A DNA stretch of 6,971 nucleotides from CAYJAP01 sp964368425. GTDB taxonomy: Bacteria > Bacillota > Clostridia > Christensenellales > UBA1242. The stretch spans positions 1-6,971 of the forward strand of contig CAYJAP010000038.1 in NCBI GenBank assembly GCA_964368425.1. Reading direction: 5' to 3'. This document shows positions 1 through 6,501 of this stretch, piece by piece; position 1 is the first letter of the stretch; each line of letters opens with the position of its first letter. The notes below the pieces were generated by a model. The model saw only the letters and a program-made list of their open reading frames with translations, ran no database searches and was not told the origin of the DNA. The translations under genes and the position numbers were made by a program.

Positions 1-2006
1 CCATCTTGGTGTACCGATATATCCACAAAAACTCCAAAGTCGATTACGTTTCGAACTACTCCGGTTAATATCATACCTTCCTTCAGGTTGGATATGTCTA
101 ACAACTCACTCTTTAACACAGGCTTTGGTAGCTCGTCACGAACATCTCGCCCCGGTTTTAACAACTCAGTAATGATGTCCTGTAATGTTGGCGCTCCAAT
201 ATCTATACTGTTTGCGACCCTATCTAATCCTTCCCTTTCAACCAACTTCGGAAGTAGAATCACTTTATTTTCAGAGATATCTTTTTCTGTTAGATTGAAA
301 TGTCTGAGCAGCTTTTTTACAGCAGGATATGATTCAGGGTGCACCGATGTGTTGTCCAAGATGTTTGTTCCATCGACTACTCGCAAGAATCCTGCGCATT
401 GTTCGTACGCCTTCGCTCCCAGCTTAGGAATCTTTTTCAACATATCTCTAGATTTTATTGCACCGTTTTCTCTACGGAATATCTCTATATTTTTTGCCGA
501 TGCTGAGTTTAATCCCGAAACTCTCATCAATAGACTTGGGCTGGCGGTATTAACGTCCACTCCCACACTATTAACGCAATCTTCTACTACACCATCTAGC
601 ACCTGTCCCAATCTTGCTTGTGGCATATCATGCTGATACTGCCCCACACCGATACTTTTTACATCAATCTTTATAAGTTCAGCAAGTGGATCTTGTAGCC
701 TACGAGCAATCGAAACGGCACTTCGTAGAGCGACATCAAACTCCGGAAACTCTTCCGAACCCAATTTGCTAGCACTGTATACACTCGCTCCTGCCTCGTT
801 AACTACCGCGTAATTAACAGGTCTGGATAATTTTTTAATTAAATCAGCTACAAATATTTCACTTTCTTTTGTCGCTGTACCGTTACCAATAGCGATAACG
901 TCCACTTTATGTTTTTTAATAAGTGCAGTTAGCCTCTCTTCAGCATCTTCAACCCTACTCTGAGGCGGCGTTGGGTACACAACAGTAGTATCCAACACGT
1001 TACCGTTACTATCTATAACCGCTATCTTGCAACCTGTTCTATACGCCGGGTCTAGCCCTAATATTACCTTTCCCTTTAGCGGCGGTTGCATCAACAACGG
1101 TTTGAGGTTCAGCTCAAACATCTTTATCGCCTGCTCGTTCGCCTTATCTGTTAACTCGCCTCTAACCTCTCTCTCCAAACTTGGGAAGATTAAACGGCTG
1201 TAACTGTCCGCACAAACTTCCTGTAATAATTCCTTGTAAGGACTTCCCTTTTTAATAAACCTTGACCTAATTTCTCCTAAAGAAAGTTCTTCGTCAAGAT
1301 TGAGAGCTACTTTCAGTAACCCCTCTTTCTCTCCACGATTTATAGCTAGAACCCTATGACTTGGCGTATTTCTAATATCCGACTGATACTTGGCATACAT
1401 TTCGTAAGTGAATGCACCTTCTTTTTTGTCGTCCAGCTTGGTGGAAATTGTTCCTCTCTCAGATAACATTGCTCTAAGAACTTTTCTCAATTCTGCATTG
1501 TCAGATATCATTTCAGCCACGATATCTTTTGCTCCAGCAATCGCTTCTTCGATGCTGTTTACTCCCTTTTCTGGGTCAATAAACTGTTGAGCAAACTCTT
1601 CAAGAGGTTTGTTGTCTTGTTTTAATATAGCATCTGCTAGTGCTTGAAGTCCCTTTGCAATAGCAACACTTGCCCGAGTTTTCCTTTTTGGTTTGAACGG
1701 CCTGTATATATCTTCAATTTCAGTGAGTGTAGCCGCACCATCTAACGCTTTCTGTATCTCATCTGTCATATTTCCTTGTTCGGTAATAATACGAGAAACT
1801 TCTTCTTTCCTTTTACTTAAGTTACGTAGATAGTTTAAGCGGTCAGCTATTGCTCTCAGCTTTTGGTCATCACAGCTACCCGTCAATTCTTTTCTATACC
1901 TGGCAATGAAAGGAATTGTAGCCCCCTCATCTAGTAGGCTAATAATATTGCCCGCGTGGTTGAGAGTTAACTCAAACTCCATCATTAACTGTTGTTTTAT
2001 ATCCAT
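1..2006 (-). CDS. tex: Tex-family RNA-binding transcription accessory protein, C-terminus cut by the window edge
   Basis: Reading leftward from the ATG at 2006 the frame stays open for 668 codons to the window edge. The Tex layout is clear. An N-terminal helical Tex domain contains ATIPFIARYRKE near residue 30. A YqgF/RNase H-like domain begins at GLDPAYRTGCK (317-327, Asp319). Tandem helix-hairpin-helix motifs start at GVDVNTAS (482-489) and run through EQCAGFLR (Cys537). An S1 RNA-binding domain begins around 646 (LKEGMILTGVV) and is cut after VHQD. Family members are usually about 710-780 residues, so roughly 40-100 are missing. Tex proteins bind nucleic acid in the cytoplasm and act as transcription accessory factors; no catalytic activity is firmly established. 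The start is chosen because AAAGGAAG lies about 8 bases upstream and the protein begins at the expected MDIKQQL-like N-terminus. The other nearby ATG (2015) is out of frame. The gene follows the ATPase gene but has its own promoter downstream of that gene's terminator. Confidence 0.95.
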   Translation of the reverse strand, partial: MDIKQQLMMEFELTLNHAGNIISLLDEGATIPFIARYRKELTGSCDDQKLRAIADRLNYLRNLSKRKEEVSRIITEQGNMTDEIQKALDGAATLTEIEDIYRPFKPKRKTRASVAIAKGLQALADAILKQDNKPLEEFAQQFIDPEKGVNSIEEAIAGAKDIVAEMISDNAELRKVLRAMLSERGTISTKLDDKKEGAFTYEMYAKYQSDIRNTPSHRVLAINRGEKEGLLKVALNLDEELSLGEIRSRFIKKGSPYKELLQEVCADSYSRLIFPSLEREVRGELTDKANEQAIKMFELNLKPLLMQPPLKGKVILGLDPAYRTGCKIAVIDSNGNVLDTTVVYPTPPQSRVEDAEERLTALIKKHKVDVIAIGNGTATKESEIFVADLIKKLSRPVNYAVVNEAGASVYSASKLGSEEFPEFDVALRSAVSIARRLQDPLAELIKIDVKSIGVGQYQHDMPQARLGQVLDGVVEDCVNSVGVDVNTASPSLLMRVSGLNSASAKNIEIFRRENGAIKSRDMLKKIPKLGAKAYEQCAGFLRVVDGTNILDNTSVHPESYPAVKKLLRHFNLTEKDISENKVILLPKLVEREGLDRVANSIDIGAPTLQDIITELLKPGRDVRDELPKPVLKSELLDISNLKEGMILTGVVRNVIDFGVFVDISVHQD

Positions 2007-2042
2007 TTACACATCTTCCTTTTGTTCTGTTCTATAATATAC

Positions 2043-2051
2043 ATTATATCA
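2043..2051 (-). promoter_or_regulatory. Extended -10 promoter for tex
   Basis: On the minus strand this reads TGATATAAT, a perfect extended -10 (TGnTATAAT), 36 bases before the tex ATG. No good -35 hexamer lies 17 bases upstream, where the sequence is TCCCCA, which fits promoters that depend on the TG extension. It lies just downstream of the terminator of the preceding ATPase gene, so tex is probably transcribed independently. Confidence 0.7.
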
Positions 2052-2090
2052 AAAAAAGGGCAGTTTGGGGAAGCAAAAGCCTATTCTTAG

Positions 2091-2119
2091 AAAAAATAAA
2101 ACTCGCTTTCGCAAGTTTT
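2091..2119 (-). terminator. Intrinsic terminator of the P-type ATPase gene
   Basis: On the minus strand a 9-bp stem, AAAACTTGC with GCGAGTTTT (one G-U pair), encloses a GAAA tetraloop (2107-2110). It runs directly into ATTTTTT, giving the classical stem plus U-tract. The stem begins inside the ATPase TAA stop codon (2118-2120). This separates the ATPase transcript from the tex promoter about 40 bases further on. Confidence 0.85.
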
Positions 2120-4802
2120 ACTTATTATTCTCTCGTGGTGTATTTAATTTGTCTGTCACCCTGACGACTGTGCTGTACGTCGGGTAGGATACAAGAATTA
2201 AAATTACCATAAACAAAATGTTTTGTAGCGTCAATGCCGAAAATTCAAAGAACGAGAATGGAATGAATGTCAATGCTAGCACAATCAACACTCCCACCAC
2301 TGCACTCAACACTGCCCTGAAAACATCAAGTGGCTTGGATATGTTTAACAGTACTATGAATCCTGTTAAGGTTACAACTAGTGCCGCCATCGTTTCCCAC
2401 TGTCCATTCGTCCCTACAAGCCGATCGAAGATATAACACGCCAGTACATTTATCACCATGATAAGTCCTCCAGGCACAGCTTTAGCAACGATATTTGGCA
2501 ATAGTTTCCCTCGAATTTTGTGAGCATTAGGTTGTAAAGCCAGGAAGAATGATGGCACTCCTATTATAAGAAATTCTAACAGCAACATGTTGTTAATAGT
2601 GAATGGATAAAGTGTAGACGTCGCTATACAGAAAATCGAGACTAGCATTGTGAAAAACGTTTTCATCAAGAATAGAGAAGACGACTTTTGTATATTGTTG
2701 ACTACTCGTCTACCCTCTGCAACAACACTTGGCATACTACTAAAGTTACTGTCTAGTAACACCAGATGACTTACGTGTCTGGTAGCTTCTGATCCACTTG
2801 CCATTGCTATACTACAATCAGCTTCTTTAAGGGCGAGTATGTCGTTAACTCCGTCCCCAGTCATGGCAACCTTTAATCCCTTGTTCTTAAGCGCTTTGAC
2901 TAATATACACTTTTGCTCTGGGCTTACCCTGCCGAACACAGTATACTTGTCTACTGCTTGGATAACCTGTAATTCATTCATTCCTTCTAGGCTCACAAAC
3001 AGCTCTGCACCCTCTATCCCCACACGCTTGCTAACTTCACTGACGGTTATAGGGTTATCTCCAGAAATAATCTTAATCTGCACGCCATTTTCTCTAAACC
3101 ATTTTATGGTTGCTGCAGCATCTTCTCTGATGTGATCTTCTATAACTATCAATGCGATTGGCAGTCTTTTCCCAGGAAGTTTATCTCCCTCAATTTTACC
3201 ATCGCATTTAACAAGTAACAGCACTCTAAATCCTTTAGATGCATACTGCTTAACCAGATTTTCAACGTTGGCATTCTTGCCCTTGAAAATAAACTCTGGC
3301 GCTCCGTACGCGTAAGTTTCGCCATTTTTGAAAGTGACTGCACTAAATTTTTTGGCGCTGTTAAATGGAATAGCCGATACTTTAGTCAGCTCCTTACTGT
3401 ACCCAAAATGTGTTGCCAAGGCTCTAGAAGTCTGGTTATTGTCCCCTAGTGCTGTTAGCATAGACCCGACAATGTCACCTATCGTCTTAGTAGTCTTCTG
3501 TCCTAGATGAATTACTGTATTAACCTTCATCGTGCCGTCTGTAATAGTGCCCGTTTTGTCTAAACACAGTACATCCGTTCTTGCCAGCATCTCTATACTA
3601 TACAAATCTTGTACGAGTGTTCTTCTTCGAGCTAATTTTATTACTCCCACAGCTAACGCCATACTGGTCAATAGGAACATTCCTGCAGGAATCATTCCCA
3701 CGATAGAGGCTGCCGTGGTTTTTACAGCACTTACGATAGTGCTGTTAGTAGTAACGTAATAGTTATTGTAAAACATTAGTATTGAGAGTGGTAATATTAT
3801 AATTCCAATACATAAAATAATTGCTCGTAAACTTTTTAATAAATCACTCTTTGGCTTACTGTACTTCTTTGCCTTTTCTGCCAACTGTGCCGTGTAACTA
3901 TCGCTACCAACTTTTTCAACTAGCGCTGTACACTTGCCAGACACAACGAAGCTACCACTCAGCAACATATCCTTTGCTTTCTTCTTTACCGACACGCTTT
4001 CACCCGTCAATAAACTCTCGTTTACTTCTACTTCACCGTCAAGCACTATACAGTCAGCGCATATCTGTTTGCCAAGCGAAAACAAAATAATATCGTCTAA
4101 CACAACGTCGTCGATACCAATTTCTATCTTTCTACCATCTCTTATCACCGTAGCAGAAGGTGCAGTGACAAGCGAGATTCTTTCTATCGTCTTTTTAGCA
4201 CGTATTTCTTGTATGATTCCTATCAACATGTTGATTACGATTACAATCAAAAATACTAGGTTTGAGTATGCCTTAACAGCTATCAACGCACCTGCGACCA
4301 CAAAACACAACAAGTTAAAGAAAGTGAAAATGTTTCCTAAGAATATGTTAAGATAGGTTTTAGTGTTTTTATTTTCAACCTTATTTGTTAACTTCTCTTC
4401 TATCCTTTTAGCAACCTGTCCTTCTTTCAATCCCGTTTTTACATCGACTTTATATCTTGTAACAACATTCTCTTTTTTCTTATTTTTATTACTTTTAGGG
4501 GTTCGTTTTCTATACTCATCAGCCGTTAAAATTCTTGGAGATTTTATCTCGTTAACCGGCTTTACTTCCGTCACAATCTTTTCTTCGTTAATAACTACAG
4601 CAACTCCTTTACTGTTAGAAGACGTTGTTGGCTTAGAAGTTGTCTTTGTTTTACTATTTGAAGACGGTTTTTTCGTCGTAGACTTTGTGCTAGAGCTTTT
4701 CGCTTTATCACTTACATTTTTAGCTGGAACACTTTTTGCGGTGCTCTGAGTCTTTTTAGGTGTTGGTTTTTTTGTTGTTGACTTTTTAGTTGTTGCGGAC
4801 AT
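2118..4802 (-). CDS. P-type cation-transporting ATPase (CtpE-like, HAD superfamily) with a basic N-terminal extension
   Basis: The 894-residue protein is an integral membrane pump that uses ATP to move a cation. The motifs are in order: actuator TGES (266-269), phosphorylation site DKTGT (Asp415), nucleotide-domain YGAPE (499-503), SGDNP (580-584) and hinge TGDGVND (648-654). About ten membrane segments are visible: M1-M2 near 152-200, M3-M4 near 325-390, M5-M6 near 706-757, and four more to about 875, as in Ca/Mg-type pumps. No CxxC metal-binding domain or CPC motif is present, so it is not a heavy-metal P1B pump. DLYSIEMLARTDVLCLDKTG and GVPSFFLALQPN resemble the CtpE group, some members of which are linked to calcium; the substrate here is inferred, not shown. 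M4 reads IPAGM (371-375) where calcium pumps have PEGL. Residues 1 to about 113 form a Lys/Ser/Thr-rich extension. The next methionine is 192, beyond M1, which supports this start; AAGGGG lies 5 bases before it. The family is certain, the ion is not. Confidence 0.93.
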   Translation of the reverse strand: MSATTKKSTTKKPTPKKTQSTAKSVPAKNVSDKAKSSSTKSTTKKPSSNSKTKTTSKPTTSSNSKGVAVVINEEKIVTEVKPVNEIKSPRILTADEYRKRTPKSNKNKKKENVVTRYKVDVKTGLKEGQVAKRIEEKLTNKVENKNTKTYLNIFLGNIFTFFNLLCFVVAGALIAVKAYSNLVFLIVIVINMLIGIIQEIRAKKTIERISLVTAPSATVIRDGRKIEIGIDDVVLDDIILFSLGKQICADCIVLDGEVEVNESLLTGESVSVKKKAKDMLLSGSFVVSGKCTALVEKVGSDSYTAQLAEKAKKYSKPKSDLLKSLRAIILCIGIIILPLSILMFYNNYYVTTNSTIVSAVKTTAASIVGMIPAGMFLLTSMALAVGVIKLARRRTLVQDLYSIEMLARTDVLCLDKTGTITDGTMKVNTVIHLGQKTTKTIGDIVGSMLTALGDNNQTSRALATHFGYSKELTKVSAIPFNSAKKFSAVTFKNGETYAYGAPEFIFKGKNANVENLVKQYASKGFRVLLLVKCDGKIEGDKLPGKRLPIALIVIEDHIREDAAATIKWFRENGVQIKIISGDNPITVSEVSKRVGIEGAELFVSLEGMNELQVIQAVDKYTVFGRVSPEQKCILVKALKNKGLKVAMTGDGVNDILALKEADCSIAMASGSEATRHVSHLVLLDSNFSSMPSVVAEGRRVVNNIQKSSSLFLMKTFFTMLVSIFCIATSTLYPFTINNMLLLEFLIIGVPSFFLALQPNAHKIRGKLLPNIVAKAVPGGLIMVINVLACYIFDRLVGTNGQWETMAALVVTLTGFIVLLNISKPLDVFRAVLSAVVGVLIVLALTFIPFSFFEFSALTLQNILFMVILILVSYPTYSTVVRVTDKLNTPRENNK
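4464..4802 (-). other. Low-complexity basic N-terminal extension of the P-type ATPase
   Basis: This segment encodes residues 1-113, ahead of the first recognisable family sequence (TGLKEGQVAKRIEEK, from about 123). By my count residues 1-66 contain 17 Lys, 31 Ser/Thr, 5 Pro and only one acidic residue, in irregular TTKK/SSTK-type units. It has no membrane segment, no cysteine pair and no signal peptide, and should be cytosolic and disordered. A second Lys/Asn-rich patch lies at 98-111. The composition recalls histone-H1-like or ribosome-associated basic tails, but no function can be assigned. Confidence 0.8.
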
Positions 4803-4828
4803 AAACTCCCCTTATTTCCATTTGCATT

Positions 4829-4857
4829 ATTATATCATAGATAAAATAAAATTTTAA
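4829..4857 (-). promoter_or_regulatory. Promoter of the P-type ATPase gene
   Basis: On the minus strand TGATATAAT (4829-4837) is a perfect extended -10. The hexamer TTAAAA (4852-4857) lies exactly 17 bases upstream and matches the -35 consensus at 4 of 6 positions. The box is 26 bases before the ATG at 4802, which predicts a short leader of about 20 bases with no room for a riboswitch. Confidence 0.7.
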
Positions 4858-4949
4858 GTTATTTTTATATGTTGTTGGTAATTATTCTATAAAAAGTTGA
4901 TTTTTTAAGCCCCCTATCGCTCTTTGCTTAATATTGTACACATAAACTG

Positions 4950-4978
4950 TTGCTAATTATTACACTCTTTGTTATAAT
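4950..4978 (+). promoter_or_regulatory. Promoter of glyQS
   Basis: TTGCTA (4950-4955, 4 of 6 to the -35 consensus) and TATAAT (4973-4978) are separated by exactly 17 bases. A TGT extension (4970-4972) makes an extended -10. The predicted transcript starts near 4985, leaving a leader of about 43 bases. The -35 TTG could be mistaken for an in-frame start codon of glyQS, but the promoter makes translation from there implausible. Confidence 0.8.
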
Positions 4979-5018
4979 TGTGCGTATAAAAGATACAGAT
5001 ATAAAAAGCGTAAAAGTC

Positions 5019-5023
5019 GAGGT
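5019..5023 (+). promoter_or_regulatory. Ribosome binding site that fixes the glyQS start
   Basis: GAGGT lies 4 bases before the ATG at 5028. No comparable site precedes the in-frame TTG at 4950, which lies in the promoter. This supports a protein starting MAKVTMDKIV rather than one 26 residues longer. Confidence 0.75.
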
Positions 5024-5027
5024 ATAT

Positions 5028-6410
5028 ATGGCTAAAGTCACTATGGATAAAATTGTAAACCTATGTAAAAATAGAGGGTTTATTTTTCAAGGCAGTGAAA
5101 TATACGGCGGTATGGGAAACACTTGGGACTACGGGCCTATAGGGGTTGAACTCAAAAACAATATAAAAAAAACATGGTGGAAAAAAATCGTACAGGAAGG
5201 CGAAAACTCTTTCGGTGTTGACGCCGCTATACTTATGAATAGAAAAGTGTGGGAAGCCAGCGGACACGTTGCAAGTTTCGGGGATCCTAAAATGGACTGC
5301 AAGGAATGTAAGACTAGACATAGGGCCGACACGCTTGTAGAAGGTTATGCAAGAAAACATAACTTGGAAGAGATAAAACCGGACACCATGAGCAAAGAGG
5401 AACTGGAAGAATTTATCAGAGAACATAAGATAGGGTGCCCAAACTGTGGAAAAAACAACTTTACAGAAATAAGAAACTTCAATCCTATGTTTGAAACTTC
5501 ACGTGGAGTAACTGACGAGAACCAAAATAAGATATATCTACGTCCAGAGACGGCTCAAGGTCAGTACGTCAACTTCGCTAATATACAACGTAGTATGAGG
5601 GCTAAAGTACCGTTTGGTATAGCCAACATTGGTAAAGCTTTCAGGAACGAAATTACTCCTGGAAACTTCATTTTCAGAACGATAGAGTTTGAACAGATGG
5701 AGCACCAATTGTTTTGTCATGAAAAAGACGCTATGGATTATTACAATCAATACAAACAATTCTCTATGGACTTTTTCAAACAATTAGGCGTTAAACCTGA
5801 GAATCTTAGATACAAAGACCACGACAAACTAGCACATTACGCTCAGGCCGCTTGTGACGTTCAATACAATTTTCCGTTTGGTTGGGAAGAGTTGAATGGT
5901 ACTCATTTAAGGGGAACCTGGGATTTAACCCGCCACCAAGAGTATAGCGGTAAAAAGATGAACTACACCGATCCTTATACAAGAGAAACTTTTACACCAA
6001 CAATAGTGGAACACACTATCGGCGCAGATAGGCTAGCACTGGTTATCCTCTGTGATGCGTACGATGAGGAAGCTTTACCTGATGGCGACAGCAGAGTTGT
6101 GATGCACTTCCACCCTACCGTTGCCCCTTATAAAGTGGCTATCCTGCCTCTACAAAAGAACGGATTGACAGATAAAGCAAAAGAAGTTTATCGTGCCCTA
6201 GCAAAACATTTCATGTGTACATATGACGAGGCTGGAAGCATTGGTAAAAGATACCGTAGACAGGATGAAATTGGCACTCCTTTCTGTGTTACTATAGACT
6301 TCCAGACCCTAGAAGATGAGCAAATAACTGTTAGAGAAAGAGATTCCATGCAGCAGATTCGTATGCCTATATCCAGACTTGTGGAATATATTAAAGAAAA
6401 AGTTGAATAA
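5028..6410 (+). CDS. glyQS: Glycyl-tRNA synthetase, single-chain alpha2 type (class II)
   Basis: The 460-residue cytoplasmic enzyme attaches glycine to tRNA-Gly using ATP, and its length is typical of the bacterial homodimeric form (about 460). Visible features in order are: the N-terminal motif GNTWDYGPIGVELKNNI (30-46); a four-cysteine zinc site, CKEC (91-94) and CPNC (137-140), flanking the insertion; RPETAQG (172-178); motif 2 FRNEITPGNF (205-214, Arg206); RGTWDLTRHQEYSGK (295-309); motif 3 around VEHTIGADR (327-335, Arg335); and an anticodon-binding domain from about 365 (VAPYKVAILPLQK). Several normally conserved positions differ: Ile219 in FRTIEFEQ (usually Arg), Asn290 (usually Glu), Thr297 (usually Asp) and EHT at 328-330 (usually EPS or ETS). 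The catalytic motifs are otherwise intact and the frame is unbroken. It diverges from the ATPase gene and is followed after 91 bases by a separately promoted gene. No T-box sequence is seen upstream. Identity is secure. Confidence 0.96.
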   Translation: MAKVTMDKIVNLCKNRGFIFQGSEIYGGMGNTWDYGPIGVELKNNIKKTWWKKIVQEGENSFGVDAAILMNRKVWEASGHVASFGDPKMDCKECKTRHRADTLVEGYARKHNLEEIKPDTMSKEELEEFIREHKIGCPNCGKNNFTEIRNFNPMFETSRGVTDENQNKIYLRPETAQGQYVNFANIQRSMRAKVPFGIANIGKAFRNEITPGNFIFRTIEFEQMEHQLFCHEKDAMDYYNQYKQFSMDFFKQLGVKPENLRYKDHDKLAHYAQAACDVQYNFPFGWEELNGTHLRGTWDLTRHQEYSGKKMNYTDPYTRETFTPTIVEHTIGADRLALVILCDAYDEEALPDGDSRVVMHFHPTVAPYKVAILPLQKNGLTDKAKEVYRALAKHFMCTYDEAGSIGKRYRRQDEIGTPFCVTIDFQTLEDEQITVRERDSMQQIRMPISRLVEYIKEKVE

Positions 6411-6425
6411 GTTGTAATAAAACAG

Positions 6426-6454
6426 TTTACTATCTTCAGAAAACAGAATATAAT
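6426..6454 (+). promoter_or_regulatory. Promoter of the zinc-module/acidic-tail gene
   Basis: TTTACT (6426-6431, 4 of 6 to the -35 consensus) and TATAAT (6449-6454, perfect -10) have a 17-base spacer. The -10 is 47 bases before the ATG at 6502. A second TATAAT at 6478-6483 lacks a plausible -35. No convincing terminator separates glyQS from this promoter, so readthrough from glyQS may also contribute. Confidence 0.6.
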
Positions 6455-6501
6455 ACTCTCAGAATTTTTGTTTTATATATAATAAGACAGAAGGAGAAAT
6501 T

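Noticed and set aside
88..636. Long open frame on the plus strand, opposite tex (182 codons)
   Set aside because: It is antisense to a fully supported tex reading frame, has no ribosome binding site or domain, and is Ser/Thr/Phe-rich as expected of a mirror frame.
3934..4749. Open plus-strand frames opposite the 5' part of the ATPase gene
   Set aside because: They mirror the ATPase coding sequence, including its Lys/Ser/Thr-rich extension read backwards as Leu/Phe/Val-rich sequence, and have no promoter or ribosome binding site.
4891..4906. AAAAA-GTTGA-TTTTTT hairpin in the divergent intergenic region
   Set aside because: The stem is purely A-T and both flanking transcripts start downstream of it, heading away, so it has no terminator role; it is expected by chance in AT-rich DNA.
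4935..4943. TTGTACACA as a DnaA-box-like nonamer
   Set aside because: It is a single copy with two mismatches to TTATNCACA, with no cluster or neighbouring replication gene.
4950..5027. In-frame TTG at 4950 as a start for glyQS, adding 26 residues
   Set aside because: The TTG is part of the -35 box, no ribosome binding site precedes it, and the added residues do not resemble GlyRS. ATG 5028 has GAGGT in place and gives the usual length.
6440..6474. Possible terminator after glyQS (AAAACAGAA pairing with TTTTGTTTT)
   Set aside because: The 9-bp stem is almost all A-T with a 17-base loop and has no U-tract after it. It also overlaps the promoter of the next gene, so it is too weak to call.
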